Assembly (NCBI RefSeq): GCF_000226115.1
Contig: NC_016461.1
Location: 1,860,001-1,924,000, forward strand
Length of the DNA stretch: 64,000 bases
Source of the DNA: Thermothielavioides terrestris NRRL 8126
Taxonomy: Eukaryota > Ascomycota > Sordariomycetes > Sordariales > Chaetomiaceae
Direction of reading: 5' to 3'
The notes under the pieces are model-generated. The model worked only from the letters and a program-made list of their open reading frames with translations, did no database searches and was not told where the DNA came from. The first letter of the stretch is position 1, and every line of letters starts with the position of its first letter. A program made the translations under genes and the position numbers. Shown piece by piece: positions 11,912-23,189 of this stretch.

Positions 11912-12792
11912 GGCGGCAGGGTGCTGCAGAAGTTCAAGGAAACCGTCTCTGCTGGCTGTGGCCCCCGGGTGACCACAGTGTGTGCTGGCGTCAATTAATC
12001 GGGAGGTTTGAGTTTCAATCCGCGCAAGTCCGCAATTGCAATTGGGCGTGAGAGGTTTGCTGAGGTCGGCTCCACTTTTCCCTTCCGCTTCCTCTTCGTG
12101 AGCCCGTGAGCCCGTGGCCCATTTTCCCGGCAGCTGGCGATTGGCCAGGCGGTGCCCGCCCCTTAGTCAAGGCGGTTTTGGCTCGGAGACTCCCTTACCG
12201 TAACTTACCTCTCTGGGGGCCCCATTTTGGTAATTTATCGTTCGTACACTAGTGCAGTGTAAACAACAGCGAATTGCTGGGCCTCGTTTCCAGGAGCAAG
12301 TTATCAGCCCGAGCCTGGCTGGAACACAGTGCCAGAAAATTCCAAGCATTGAGTTCGCGAACACTTGACGCTGACTTTACCGGACGGGGCTGGTAACTTA
12401 GGCGAACGGCTGGGCTACAACTAGCCCAGAAGTGGAGCCAGCCCAAGGCAGGACCTTCAATCTGGAATCTTTAACTTCATCCGCCGCCCCGACTCGGTCT
12501 TTGAGGAATCCCTTCTTTTCTCCATCCTCAGCCTCCAGCCGACCCTCCTTTTCTGCTTCTCGTCACGCACCACACCAGCCGTCAGCGTGGTACCTTACAG
12601 ACTCGGACGGAGTCTTTTTTCGCACAATTTTTACCACCTCGACGGCCTGCAAAACCCGGCGCAACGGTTCTAAGTCTTGCTTCGCCGGACTCGACTCGCT
12701 CGCCCAAATTTGCGGATCTGCCTGCTTTCGCTGCGCCGCGTTGCGCCTCGCCGGCCACCATCGCCCACCCAGCCTTTTCTCGAACAGCAACC
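11912..12792. promoter_or_regulatory. Divergent ATP3/TOP1 promoter region
   Basis: The start codons of ATP3 (-) and TOP1 (+) face away from each other across 881 bp, so both promoters lie here. The last 350 bases before TOP1 are pyrimidine-rich (for example 12505-12560), common in fungal promoters. I see no clear TATA box and no other gene. Confidence 0.45.
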
Positions 12793-15700
12793 ATGCCGTC
12801 GGATAGCTCAGATGACGACGTGCCACTGGCGAGAGCCAGCCACGGTAAGTCAGTCTTGATCTCTGTGATTTCTCTCTCGTGCCCTGATCTCTGCATCGTG
12901 GCACGCGCGCACCAGGGCGTGGTTAGCCCAGGTTGACGTGTCACATTTCGCACCTCGGCACCGCTCTTTTCTATTCACCACTAGCAAACGTGAATGCCAT
13001 TGTGTCCGGGCCCAAAGTGCTGACTATTATGTTTTCCGCATAGCATCCGCCCCGACCATTTCGCCCTCCACCGACCGCGAAATGGACAAGTCTGCTTCGA
13101 AAGCTCGCCCGGCGCCCCCCGGGGCGTCCATTCGCCACGGCCCCGTGGAGGATCGCATGGACATTGATTCTCATGGTCATGCTAAACGCAAATCGCGAAG
13201 CTCGGCCAGCCAAGCCGTCCAGTACAAGGAGGAATCAGATAGCGAGGACGCCGCCCCCTTGGTAGGGTTGCCCCGCTGCGTTGCTAGCAGTACCGTATGC
13301 AGCCGTGGAATGACTGACTGACCCATCATAGGCCAAGCGACAGAAGTCAACGCACAAGAAAGTCGAATCCGACAGCGATGATGAACCCATCGCGAGAAGG
13401 AACGGCGTGAAGCTGCCTCCTTCCATCAAGGAAACGGCAACTCTTGAATCATCCGACGACGGCCAGCCCTTGGGGACGAAAATCGCCCAGCGGAAGGCCA
13501 GCATCGAGAAGGCTGCTTCGAAAGAGGCGAAAGCCCTGCGTGCTGACGCCAAGGCCAAGAAGGCTACTCCCAAAAAGGCCGTGAAAGAGGAGTCTGACGA
13601 TGAGCCCCTGGCAAAACCCAAGAAGCGGCAGTCGAACGGCGTGCCCGCGGCTAAAAAGGTGAACGGTGTTAAGAAAGAAGAGTCCGATTCTGAGGCACCC
13701 ATTGCCAAAAAGGCCAAGAAGGCGCCAGCTCCGGCCGCGAAGAAGGGCAAGGCAGCTCCAGCAGACAAGGCCGCCAAGGACGAGTCCAAGGAGAACAGCG
13801 AGGGCGAAGAAGAGGAGGAGGAGTATCGGTGGTGGGATGCTCCGAAGAAAGAGGACGATTCGATCAAGTGGACGACTCTGGAGCACAATGGCGTGCTCTT
13901 CCCCCCTCCGTATGAGCCGCTTCCCAAGCATGTGAAGCTATATTACGATGGCCAGCCGGTTGATCTGCACGTCGAGGCCGAAGAAGTGGCAACATTCTTT
14001 GGATCTATGCTTCACTCGACCCAGAACGTTGAGAACCCCGTCTTTCAGAAGAACTTTTTCAACGACTTCAAGGACATCCTGAACAAGACCGGCGGCGCCA
14101 AAGACATGAACGGCAATCCGGTCGACATCAAGGAGTTCAAGAAGCTCGATTTCACCAAGATCTTTGAGCATTACAAGGCGCTCAGCGATGCGAAGAAGGC
14201 GCGGCCGGCGGCCGAGAAGAAAGCCGAGAAGGCCGCGAAGGAGAAGGCGGAGGCTCCCTACATGTACTGCAGGTGGGACGGCCGGAAGGAGAAGGTGGGC
14301 AACTTCCGCGTGGAACCGCCCGGCCTCTTCCGTGGCCGAGGTGAGCATCCGAAGACCGGTATGGTCAAGAAGCGCGTCATGCCCGAGCAAGTCACCATCA
14401 ACATCGGCAAGGATGCCAAGGTTCCCGACCCGCCCCCGGGCCACAAGTGGAAGGCAGTCCAGCACGACAACAAGGCGACCTGGTTGGCTATGTGGCAGGA
14501 AAACGTCAACGGGAATTACAAGTACGTGATGCTGGCAGCCAACAGCACCGTGAAGGGACAGGCCGACTTCAAGAAGTTCGAAAAGGCCCGCGAGCTCAAG
14601 AAGCACATCGACCGCATCCGTGCCGACTACACGAGGGAGCTCAAGAGCGAGGTGATGGCCGACCGGCAGCGCGCAACTGCCATGTATCTGATCGACAAGT
14701 TTGCGCTCAGAGCTGGCAACGAGAAGGACACGGAAAACGAGGCCGAAACTGTCGGCTGCTGCTCGCTGAAGTATGAGCACGTCACCCTCCGAGAGCCCAA
14801 CACAGTCATCTTCGACTTCCTGGGTAAAGACAGCATTCGATTCTACAATGAGTTCGTCGTCGACCGCCAGGTTTTCAAGAACCTCAAGATGTTCAAGAAG
14901 CCTCCCAAGGAGGAGGGAGATGACATCTTCGACAGGTTGACGGTAGGTGGATTCATGCTGGGGTCTGGGCGGCTCCGTTCGGCGGCTGACATTCTCGGCA
15001 GACTTCTCAACTGAACAAGCACCTTTCCAGCTACATGCCCGGGCTTACCGCAAAGGTGTTCCGTACCTACAACGCTTCGTGGACCATGTCGCAGCTCCTC
15101 CAGAAGCTCAAGGTCGAGAACAGGACCATGGCTGAGAAGATCAAGCTGTACAACGACTGCAATCGCGAGGTGGCCATTCTTTGCAACCACAAGCGGACAG
15201 TCGGCGCCAGCCACGAAGCACAGATGGAGAAGCTTGGCGATCGCATCAAGGGTCTGAAGTATCAGAAGTGGCGCACCAAGATGATGATGCTCGATCTGGA
15301 TCCCAAGTTGAAAAAGAAGAAGGGTGCCGAGTTCTTCGAGCTTGACCCGGACTTGGACGAGGCCTGGATCCAGCAACACCAGCAGTTCCTTGTGGAAGAA
15401 CTGAAGACCAAGATCCAGAAGAAGTTTGAGAAGGACAACGAGAAGCTCAGCGCCGAGGGCGGGAAGCCACTGCCGGACAAGGAGCTTAAGGAGCGCCTGA
15501 AAGCGGCCACTGAGCTGGAAGCCAAGTTTAAGAGGGAAAATGAGACCAAGAAGGTGGAGGCCGAGGGCAAGGGCCCCACTGTCGAGAAGTTGACGGCTGC
15601 CGTGGAGAAGCTGGACGAGCGGATAAGGACCCTCGAGTTGCAGTCGGCGGATCGTGAGGGCAACAAGGAGGTCGCCCTGGGCACGTCCAAAATCGTAAGC

Positions 15701-15902
15701 CGCTTCTCGTCTCCATTGTATGTCGGTTGGTGGAAGTGTGTTGCTAACGGTGCCGCTGTAGAACTATATCGACCCGCGTCTCACCGTCGCCTTCTCAAAC
15801 AAGTTTAAGGTCCCGATCGAGAAGTTCTTCTCCAAGACGCTTCGGGACAAGTTCAACTGGGCCATCCAGTCGGTCGGCGACGACGACAGCTGGACATTTT
15901 GA
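12793..15902 (+). CDS. TOP1: DNA topoisomerase I (type IB)
   Basis: Five exons (12793-12844, 13044-13261, 13332-14942, 15002-15694, 15762-15902) encode 904 residues. The first 200 or so are a charged Lys/Glu/Ser-rich nuclear tail. The core opens with [20 protein letters not shown], followed by the [12 protein letters not shown] segment and the catalytic region with [12 protein letters not shown] and [11 protein letters not shown] Lys/Glu-rich coiled linker (about nt 15350-15650) follows. The last exon carries the active-site tyrosine in [18 protein letters not shown], which is residue 860. Type IB enzymes relax supercoils through a 3'-phosphotyrosine intermediate ahead of forks and polymerases. 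An intron falls between SKI and NY, just before the catalytic tyrosine. All phases agree. The first exon is only 52 nt. Confidence 0.96.
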
Positions 15903-16666
15903 AGTGACCTTTGGGGCAACTCTGCCGTGCGTTGTTGTGCACCTTCTTCCACAACCAATTCTTCCGGGCGACTGCATTACTGCTAAGGCGAAGGCATAAG
16001 GCGGAGACGGGCGGTGCTCTGCTTGGGAGGCCCCAGCCTCAGATACGTCATGGTTTAGCGGTTCACCGCGTGGCGTTGATAGAAGGAGAAAGCATGCTCT
16101 TCTTGCATGGAACGCCCACTCAGTCTCGGCAGCCTCTCAAGTCATGATTTTGCCAGGCGGCGTGGCCGCCGGAACGACTGGTCGGCCTCGTGGGTTTTGG
16201 GAACCGGTATTTTCTGCATCTTTGCGGTGCCCGTATATTAGAGAGCCTAGCCTAGCATAGCATTGTGGTAGGGGAGCGATGAGCTTTGCGCACGCAATAC
16301 ATGGTCTTCACGTCCTAATCGGCAATCAGCCAGTCGGTGAAGCTTGTGGGCGCTAAAGTGTATTATTCCACATGCCATGTCGTCATTAATCCATCCGGAT
16401 GGGTAATCTCTCCTCTGCCATATCTACCCATTCAGCTCATGACCCATTTTCCTGATGGTGGTGGTGCAAGTAAGTACAGAAGGTTGCCTCCCCAGACATA
16501 ATAACATGCTGTGTCTATGGATGAATGCCGCCCGTATGCTCCGACTCCGAAAAAAGACATCCAAGAGAAAACGCCTGCTAAATCCATCCAAGAATGCTCT
16601 CCCAAACAAAACCGGGGAAACATGAAATATGCGAGAAACAGAAACCGGATGATTAAACAGTAATGC
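15903..16666. other. Convergent intergenic between TOP1 and CRH
   Basis: About 760 bp between two stop codons. No gene is visible; the sequence is more AT-rich than the flanking exons and should contain both terminators. Confidence 0.5.
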
Positions 16667-18282
16667 TCACACGGCCAGGAGACACCACACGGCACCACCA
16701 AGGAACGCGCCGCCAGCCACAGGGCCAGCTGCCCGCCGCGCCGAGACTGCGCCGTTCGCAGCTGGCGCCGCCGTGGGGACTCTGCCACCACCACCACTAC
16801 CGTCGCCACCGCCGCCGCCGCTGCTGTTAGGGGTCGTTGCTGGCGGACCCGTCGTAGTCCCGGGCTGGGCTGTCGTCGTCGTCGTTGTGCTGGTCGCAAA
16901 GGTGGTGGTGGTGGTGGTGGTGGTGGTGGTGGTGGGGGCCGTGTCATCGCCAGAGGTTGCCTGCGAGGACGGCGACGAGGAGGACGACGGCGCCGAGGTG
17001 GTGGATTGGCGTGGGGGTGTCTGTTGCGGGGGGGACGGGTTAGTTAGGGGACTTGTGCGCTGCGCGGCTGGTTGCGTGTGCGTGTTATGTACACCGCCAG
17101 CTGGGCCCTGGATAGGGTAGGGTAGGTTAAGGTAGGGTAGGGGGAAGGGACGCGGGAGCGTGGTGGGAGAATGAATTTTACGTACTTACAGTGCTGGAGC
17201 CCACCGGCACGATCTTGCCCGACGAGGTCATCACCCAGCCGTCGGGGATCGTGCCGACGGTTTGGGAGGCGGCGCCGCTGCCGCCGGCGGTGGAGCTGCC
17301 GCCGATGATGCCGCCTGGCGGGATGGTCGGCGACACGGAGTCGGTCGCGGCGGCGGCGCTGGCGGTGGCGGTGATGGCGCCGGCGCTGCCGAGGTTGCCG
17401 TTGATCTTGCCGCCGTCGGACTGGATCGACTGCCAGGTGCCCGAGGTGTCGCCGTAGGTGTACTTCTTGCCGGTGGAGTAGTCCGTGATGACGGCCGAGC
17501 GGACGGTCATCGAGAACGGGCCCTTGGAGTAGTCGGTCGGACCCCGCGCCCACTGGATGGTGCCCGGCGGATTGGACGGGTCGCCGCCCGCCCAGGCGCC
17601 GAACTTGATCTGCATGGGCGTCTGAGGGAACTGCCCGTCGGCGTCGGCGAAGGTGAGCGTGCGCACGACGGTGCCGCCGACGTACCAGATGATGCGGTCC
17701 GAGGTCCAGTCGATGGTGTAGGTGATGAACTCGGCCTGGTTGTTGGCGGCCGGGTTGAACTGGCCGCGGTTGTAGGTTGTTGTCTGGCCCTTGCTGAAGT
17801 AGTTCGTCTGGACCTCGGAGTCGTCGGCGCCGAGCCACTCCATGTCGATCTCGTCCAGGTCGTCGGAGAGGAGCACGAGAGAGCTCACGATGCCGGCGCC
17901 CGGGGCTGCCTTCATGGTCACCTCGACGCGGCCAAACATGATGTAGAACACACTGGTCAGCTGCGGGGCGTCGCCGTGCTTAGCGACGGTGAAGGTCACG
18001 CCATCTTTGCCGTACGTCGGCGTCCCTCCACTAGCGACGAAAGAGTTGACTGCGCCCTGGGTGAAGTCGACGTTTATTGTCATGCCCAGAGCTGTATCGG
18101 CCGGACAACTTGCTGTGGGTTGAGCGAGGTTAGCTGCCAAGTGCGTGACGCTCGGGGCGGTCCGAGGTCGCCTTACTTGATGATAGGGGGTTACATGATG
18201 AGTAGGTTTGTGCGGTTGCGGTACGGATGAGCAGGGCGGCCGTAGTGGCTGCTGCTATTCTCCATCCCCGGGCGAAGTGCAT
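16667..18282 (-). CDS. GPI-anchored cell-wall transglycosidase, CRH family (GH16)
   Basis: Three exons on the minus strand (18282-18177, 18112-17190, 17020-16667) encode 460 residues. A signal peptide covers the first 24 or so residues, ending near ATAQ. The CRH start motif CNPLSS...SCPAD...ALG follows, then the GH16 catalytic motif DEIDMEWLG at about residue 120-128, where the two outer acids are nucleophile and acid/base. The rest of the fold (QTNYFSKGQTTTYNRGQF, YTIDWTSDRIIWYVGG, KFGAWAGGDPSNPPGTIQWA) matches family sequences. The tail is a Ser/Thr/Gly-rich stalk with an unbroken run of eleven threonines. It ends in a small-residue site and a hydrophobic stretch (VAGGAFLGGAVWCLLAV), as in GPI signals. 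Members transfer chitin chains onto glucans at the cell surface. The hydrophobic tail lies in exon 3, so the last intron must be spliced to give an anchored form. Confidence 0.93.
16901..16934. repeat. GGT/ACC trinucleotide run
   Basis: About eleven perfect GGT units lie inside exon 3 of the CRH gene and encode the threonine run of its stalk on the minus strand. Its in-frame unit would let stalk length vary between strains. Confidence 0.85.
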
Positions 18283-20666
18283 GTTGTCGAAACCTTAGTC
18301 CCCAAGGGCGGGGGCAAGGGTAGGGCGGGAGGTGCAGGGCAAACACGAGCAGTTGCTTCGAGAGAGAGGTTTCCAAATCACACAGCCAGGACCTTGAGCG
18401 TTTGCAGATAGAGGGCAGAATAAGAATGAATATATCGGTCAGGACGGATATTGTCGTGTCAAACGGCACGTTACATGACACAAAGAACTGCTGGGATCCG
18501 CGCCCTAGCAGTCTGGGGACCACCTTTTAAGGGTCCAAACAGGCGGACACAATGGGAACAAGTCAACGATACCACCAGCCCCCCGAAAGCGAAAGCGTTG
18601 CTTTCGTCATCCAGCTTGTGGAGAGCTGCAATTGAATTGACCAAGAACCAGCCGAGACAAGGATTGGTCTCGGAAAACGCCTGACGTACTCCGTACACGA
18701 GGAATATCTGGCGAATGGTTGGCTTGCGCCCGATTCCCACGTTCTTGACGAACTGTTTGTTTTTTTGAGGAGGTTGGGGATTGCTGGCAGGGGCAAAGCG
18801 AGCAGTCAGCGCCGCTCGTTGCTGGTGGCTGGAACTTATCTCAGCCCTCAGACCTCTTTCATTGCGTTCTCTGTTTTCCCGGCCTATGGCCGGGGGTGGT
18901 CCGTACCCAGGCCTGCCAAGACGTAATGCCATACTAGTTTGTATGTAACACTGTCCGCTAGCCCCTTCTAAGAACCTGGCCCACTTTTTGCAGAGAACGC
19001 CTTTGAAAGAGGTCTGAGAGCAAAATTCTGGATTCGGCCAGGTTTGCGCACGCTTTTGTATGGGAGGCCTGAAAATCCAACTTGATCACTCGCAAATATC
19101 TCAACTACTACAAATCGTATCGCGAAGCCAACTACTGTCTGAAGATCGCCATTGACAGGCGATTCCAATGAGCCTATTTTCATGTATATGCCTGCAGTAT
19201 TTTGCTGGACGGTTGGCCTCGACGTAAAATCCAGGTTTGCGCACGCCTTTCCTTCCGGTCGATGACCCCCCCCTGATTTCCACAATACTGCGTTAAACTC
19301 TATTAAATTGGACACTAGCGTTGTACTCGTCTAGGCGATCCTCAGAGACTGTTTTTCCTCCCTTTTATCCAACTGTATTGCCGAACGGTAGCTCAGAGGG
19401 TGTAGAAAATGGCCTATAACGAGCTTGATCGCGGGCATCCTGGGCTTGCGGGCATCCTCCTGGCCAACGTGGGCATCTTCCTGGGCTCGCGGGCATCTTC
19501 CTGGGTTTGCGGGCATCCTGGCCAACGTGGGCATCTTCCTGGGCTCGCGGGCATCCTGGGCTTGCGGGCATCCTCCTGGCCAACGCGGGCATCTTCCTGG
19601 GTTTGCGGGCATCCTGGCCAACGCGGGCATCTTCCTGGGCTCGCGGGCATCCTGGGCTCGCGGGCATCTTCCTGGGTTTGCGGGCATCCTGGCCAACGCG
19701 GGCATCTTCCTGGGTTTGCGGGCATCCTGGCCAACGCAGGCATCTTCCTGGGCACCGTTAGAAAGCGTATTATCTGGCTATTGTGGATCAACTTACGGCT
19801 TGTTCAAACACCTACATTTGATGGTGTGGTGGCCGTCGGTGCAATGCGCCCTGCACTCTTTGCGTGCGTTGATCGGGCCCAATCCCGAACTTTGCACTCA
19901 GACCAGTATGGGCTCAAATTGCAATGGGCGCTCTGATTGGCTGTGGGCAGTGTAGTGGGGCAATGTTGCAGGCTAAGCCGGGTTGAGGCCCGAGCAGCGA
20001 GCCAATACAGCCCAATACTGGTCTGAGGTCTGAGATAAGCTGGAACCTGGTCTTGGCGCGGCCCCACTACGCTAACAAAAATCAGTGCTCGGCTCGAGAG
20101 GTTGCCGGGGGTTGGTGCCGAACAACAACAGGCACCACATCGCACCATATTCCATCCCTCCACTCACATGGAACGTCTGAGGATGCGCGTTCCGTGCCTC
20201 CGCATTCTGTATGCGCATTCCAGTTCATACCTCATCTGAGGAGATACGACCGGTGCATGCTCGAGTCAAGAGCGCGTCCATGATCCGCAACAGCGTTTCC
20301 ATCCGTTCTTAAATCGCTGGCAAGGCTCGCTGGCAAGGCTCCTCTAGAACATGACCTCTCTCCTCTCTTCTCTCACCGATGTGCCTAGGAGACAATCGCT
20401 GCAAAACCTCAACTTTGCGGTCCTGCATTGCTTCGACGGGCTACACTCGATTCCGGCATGCTGCTTCACAGCCGCCGTGTTGAGGAATCGTTCCTTGCCC
20501 ATTCATGCAGCGCTCTGGCGTCTTCCAGCGAGGAAGCGATGACAGAACCAACTCGCTTGAAGAATCGTGTCCATTTCAACCCCCCGTTCCCCCCCGCGCA
20601 GCGAGAAGCGGCGGAGACCAGCCCCGGAAACTGGCCATGTGGCGTGGAAATCCGTCCGCCAGCAAT
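18283..20666. other. Gene-poor stretch with minisatellite
   Basis: About 2.4 kb with no recognisable gene. The left end is the CRH promoter. A GTACTCCGTAC element lies at 18686-18696. A 16-bp direct repeat, CCAGGTTTGCGCACGC, occurs at 19038-19053 and 19231-19246 within an AT-richer part, just left of the minisatellite at 19431-19755. The part from 19770 to 20660 shows nothing I can interpret. Confidence 0.55.
19431..19755. repeat. Minisatellite, 17 units of 17-21 bp
   Basis: Seventeen head-to-tail units all begin with G(C/T)(G/A)GGCATC and vary only in the second half. One class ends TGGCCAAC (18 or 21 bp), the other TTCCTGGG(CTC or TTT) (20 bp) or CTGGG(CTT or CTC) (17 bp). The classes alternate in a higher-order pattern. 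Because unit lengths are not all multiples of three, the array reads through several frames on both strands without stops. A protein-coding explanation is therefore unlikely. Confidence 0.9.
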
Positions 20667-21585
20667 TCAGCCCAACAACCGCGCTTTCTCCTCGTCTTCC
20701 TGGCGCGGTGCCTCTGCATGCTTCAGCCGTCTGTATATCGCATGTCCCAAGATGCTGATGATCATGGCCGCGCAGGTTGCGAAGGGCAGATAGCCCAGGA
20801 GAATCAAGTGGGCATGTGCTCGGGCCCCGTACCCGGCCGCGCCCGCGGCGCCAAGCAGGACGATATAGATGAGAAACTGAAAAGGATCTTGGTTTTGTCT
20901 CCGGTGAGAAAAGGACGACACGCAACAACCGAACACCAAGCAGGAGAAGAGCATGAGGCCAGGAGACGGACGGAAGACAAAGTTTTTGCCGGCGTGCTCT
21001 TCGGCCCCATGTTGTACGAGTAACTGCGTAACAAACTGGTTAGCTGAAACGTTCATTCCCCGTCTTGGATCTCCAGGAACTAACTCCGCCATATCTCTCA
21101 GGAAATCCATTCTGGACCGTGTACTCCCAAGTCACGCCGCTGCAAAGACAGCTGATGGTGATCTCGAGAATCTCGGATACAGGACACCAACGCCCCGAGA
21201 CTGGGTCTGTCACCCGGGGATTCTGGTGTGAACAGCATGGCAATTGATGCATTGGATCGGCGGCTGGTGGTCGAAGAAATAGTGCCTAGGGGCGAACTTC
21301 CGTCTACCCGCATCAGTTGAGGGAGATGGACAACCATGGCTTACGCAGGTGCGGCGGCAGGATAATCACCGTCCCGCCGCGACTAAATATCTCGACGATT
21401 TCGGTCAAGACAGAGACACACCCCTCAATTGGCTTCTCGGCGTCATTTCCTGCTGCAGTAACCACCCGGTCGGGCAACGGCGGTGCGAGCGTTCAGGATT
21501 CAATCCAAGTGGTCCGGCTGGGACAAATACGTGGGGCAGAGTCGACGAGGCTCTGACTATCTCGCCAAACCATTTTGCCACTCAT
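20667..21585 (-). CDS. Unrecognised membrane protein, 213 residues
   Basis: I do not recognise this protein. A four-exon model on the minus strand (21585-21531, 21452-21345, 21206-21085, 21023-20667) keeps phase at every junction (1, 1, 0). The third intron has a good CAGCTAAC branch site before GTTACGCAG. The product starts MSGKMVWRDSQSLVDSAP. It has a soluble half with EGCVSVLTEIVEIFSRGG and ILEITISCLCSGVTWEYTV. Three hydrophobic segments follow (about residues 116-133, 143-162 and 168-190), then a charged Lys/Glu/Arg tail. The first acceptor is a tandem CAGCAG, so two isoforms differing by one residue are possible. Only the last exon is strong by itself; the 5' exons are inferred. It is divergent from the membrane-protein gene starting at 22263. 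Confidence 0.5.
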
Positions 21586-22262
21586 GCATCGGCGCCCAGG
21601 GCAGACCGAATAGTGATGGGGCTGACTGTTGGGCTGACGGCTGACGACTCTCACCGAGAATAATCTGGCCAATCTGGTAACACATGGGGAGTTGAGCCGC
21701 GCCCAGGGCGGACCAGGGCGGACCAGAGCGAACCAGAGCGAACCAGGGCGGCCCAAGGCGGCCCATTGCGAACCATCCCAGGCCGCGACGCTTCTCGGTA
21801 AACCCTCACTCCCAAAAGCGCTGGAACTCACGAACCTCAGGAATCCGCGTCATCCCTCCATAGGTTCATTGCATGCCCCAGGGGGCAGGGCAGCTTATCG
21901 GGCTTGTTTCTCCAACCATTGCAGCAATTGGAACTACCCCGCAGTCAAGCACGCCGAGGCATCTCTGCTTGGCACCCCTCGCCTGCGAGACGTGGCGCTG
22001 CTGCTCGCAGAACGCCGTGGAACCGAATCGGCATTGGCCGCAAGTATTTACAGACGGCAATTGCCCAACACGGATTCCACCTTAACTATTGCACTTTGTA
22101 ACTACGAGTGCGATGCCTCGCGAGAGACGCGGCTAATGCTCGCTTCTTTCACCAGGCAGTATCCCAGCATCGTGTTGTCTGCGAATTCGGTAACGGCGAG
22201 TTGACAGGATACGCCCCTATATATCGTCGCTCTCTCCATTCCGTCGTATCGACGCTCCGGCG
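21586..22262. promoter_or_regulatory. Divergent promoter region between two membrane-protein genes
   Basis: This 677-bp stretch separates two start codons facing away from each other, so it should hold both promoters if the models are right. It contains a decamer tandem array (21701-21770) and no other gene that I can support. Confidence 0.35.
21701..21770. repeat. 10-bp tandem repeat, seven diverged copies
   Basis: Seven decamers in a row read GCCCAGGGCG, GACCAGGGCG (then GACCAGAGCG), AACCAGAGCG, AACCAGGGCG and two further GCCCA-type copies. They differ only by point changes, mostly G/A and C/A. The array lies in the region between the two divergent membrane-protein genes. Confidence 0.8.
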
Positions 22263-23189
22263 ATGGAGCAACCTCCTCTGGGATGGCGGCACGGCCGCGG
22301 CCAAGAGCTCCGTGATGCTCTCAAGGTCATGGCCTGCGGTCTCATGATTGGGTCTGGCATTCTCTTCCCGTTGGCCAGCATCCAAGGCCTCTGGTTTCGA
22401 GCCATGTAAGTCCAGGGCGTCGACCTATCGAGACGGGTGCTAATACCAACCCAGTACGCTTTCAATATTCATCCTCAGCACGGTGTGCTTCCACGTACTC
22501 CATTCCAAGCCCTTCAGGAGGTGAACGGCTCAACGCGTCGCTATTTATGCCGTCACCGGTTGCTGATCGTATTCAGATTCGGCTCGTTCACTTGCGCCGT
22601 CGCCCTCATCATCCTGCTTGGCGCCGTCCTGTCGGCCGGATCCTCGAGGAACGAGCTCATTCCTTGGCTGCCGGTGTTCATTGCCTCCTTGAGCCTCATC
22701 ATGGCCGCTGCGCACGAGTTGGCACTGCGTATCCGGCCGCACCCACCGTCCTTCGCTGCCATGGATGAGTTTTCAGGAGTGTCTATTGATTCCTGGAGTG
22801 CGCGCTCCGCCATTGACACCTGGAGCGAGCGCTCCGCCGGGACTCCCCCTGCCCTGCGGGAACCACCGCCCTTGCATGAATCCAACCGGCTCAACTCCCT
22901 CTACTTCGATCTACACGGGCCGCCGTCGAGGGCTTCCCACCGGACTGGCACTCATACCACTGAGATTTCTCTGGCCAGCGTCGCGGCCCAATGCCGCCCG
23001 CATTGGGACGCCCAGACACAGAGTTTTTTCCGTGTGCCGGATGGTTCTCTGCCCGAGGATGATGATGTGCCGGATGCCATGGAGGAGCCACACGCCGGGA
23101 ACACTAGCCGAGGAGATGACCACGAACCAGACGTGGAGTCGGACCAGGAGTCCGCGGAGCCAAGCCATCCTCTGCTCGGGCCGCACTGA
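22263..23189 (+). CDS. Unrecognised four-helix membrane protein, 273 residues
   Basis: I do not recognise this family. Three exons (22263-22405, 22455-22520, 22577-23189) join in phase 2 at both junctions. The introns are short (49 and 56 nt), with branch-like GCTAATAC and TGCTGATC and clean GTAAGT and GTGAAC donors. The product has four hydrophobic segments in the first 120 residues: MACGLMIGSGILFPLASI, LSIFILSTVCFHVL, FTCAVALIILLGAVLSAG and WLPVFIASLSLIMAAAHEL. A long hydrophilic tail rich in Ser, Pro, His and acids follows, ending EPSHPLLGPH. The layout of a compact membrane part plus a disordered cytoplasmic tail resembles small fungal MARVEL-like or Sur7-like proteins in shape only; no diagnostic motif supports either. 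The 66-nt middle exon was added because it restores frame and supplies the second helix. Confidence 0.65.

Noticed and set aside
17262..18230. 322-codon open frame on the plus strand
   Set aside because: Antisense shadow of the CRH gene, rich in Gly, Val, Asp and Arg, as expected opposite GC-rich third positions.
19331..19936. Repetitive 'protein' through the minisatellite
   Set aside because: The array is open in several frames on both strands and its unit lengths are not multiples of three, so coding is not supported.
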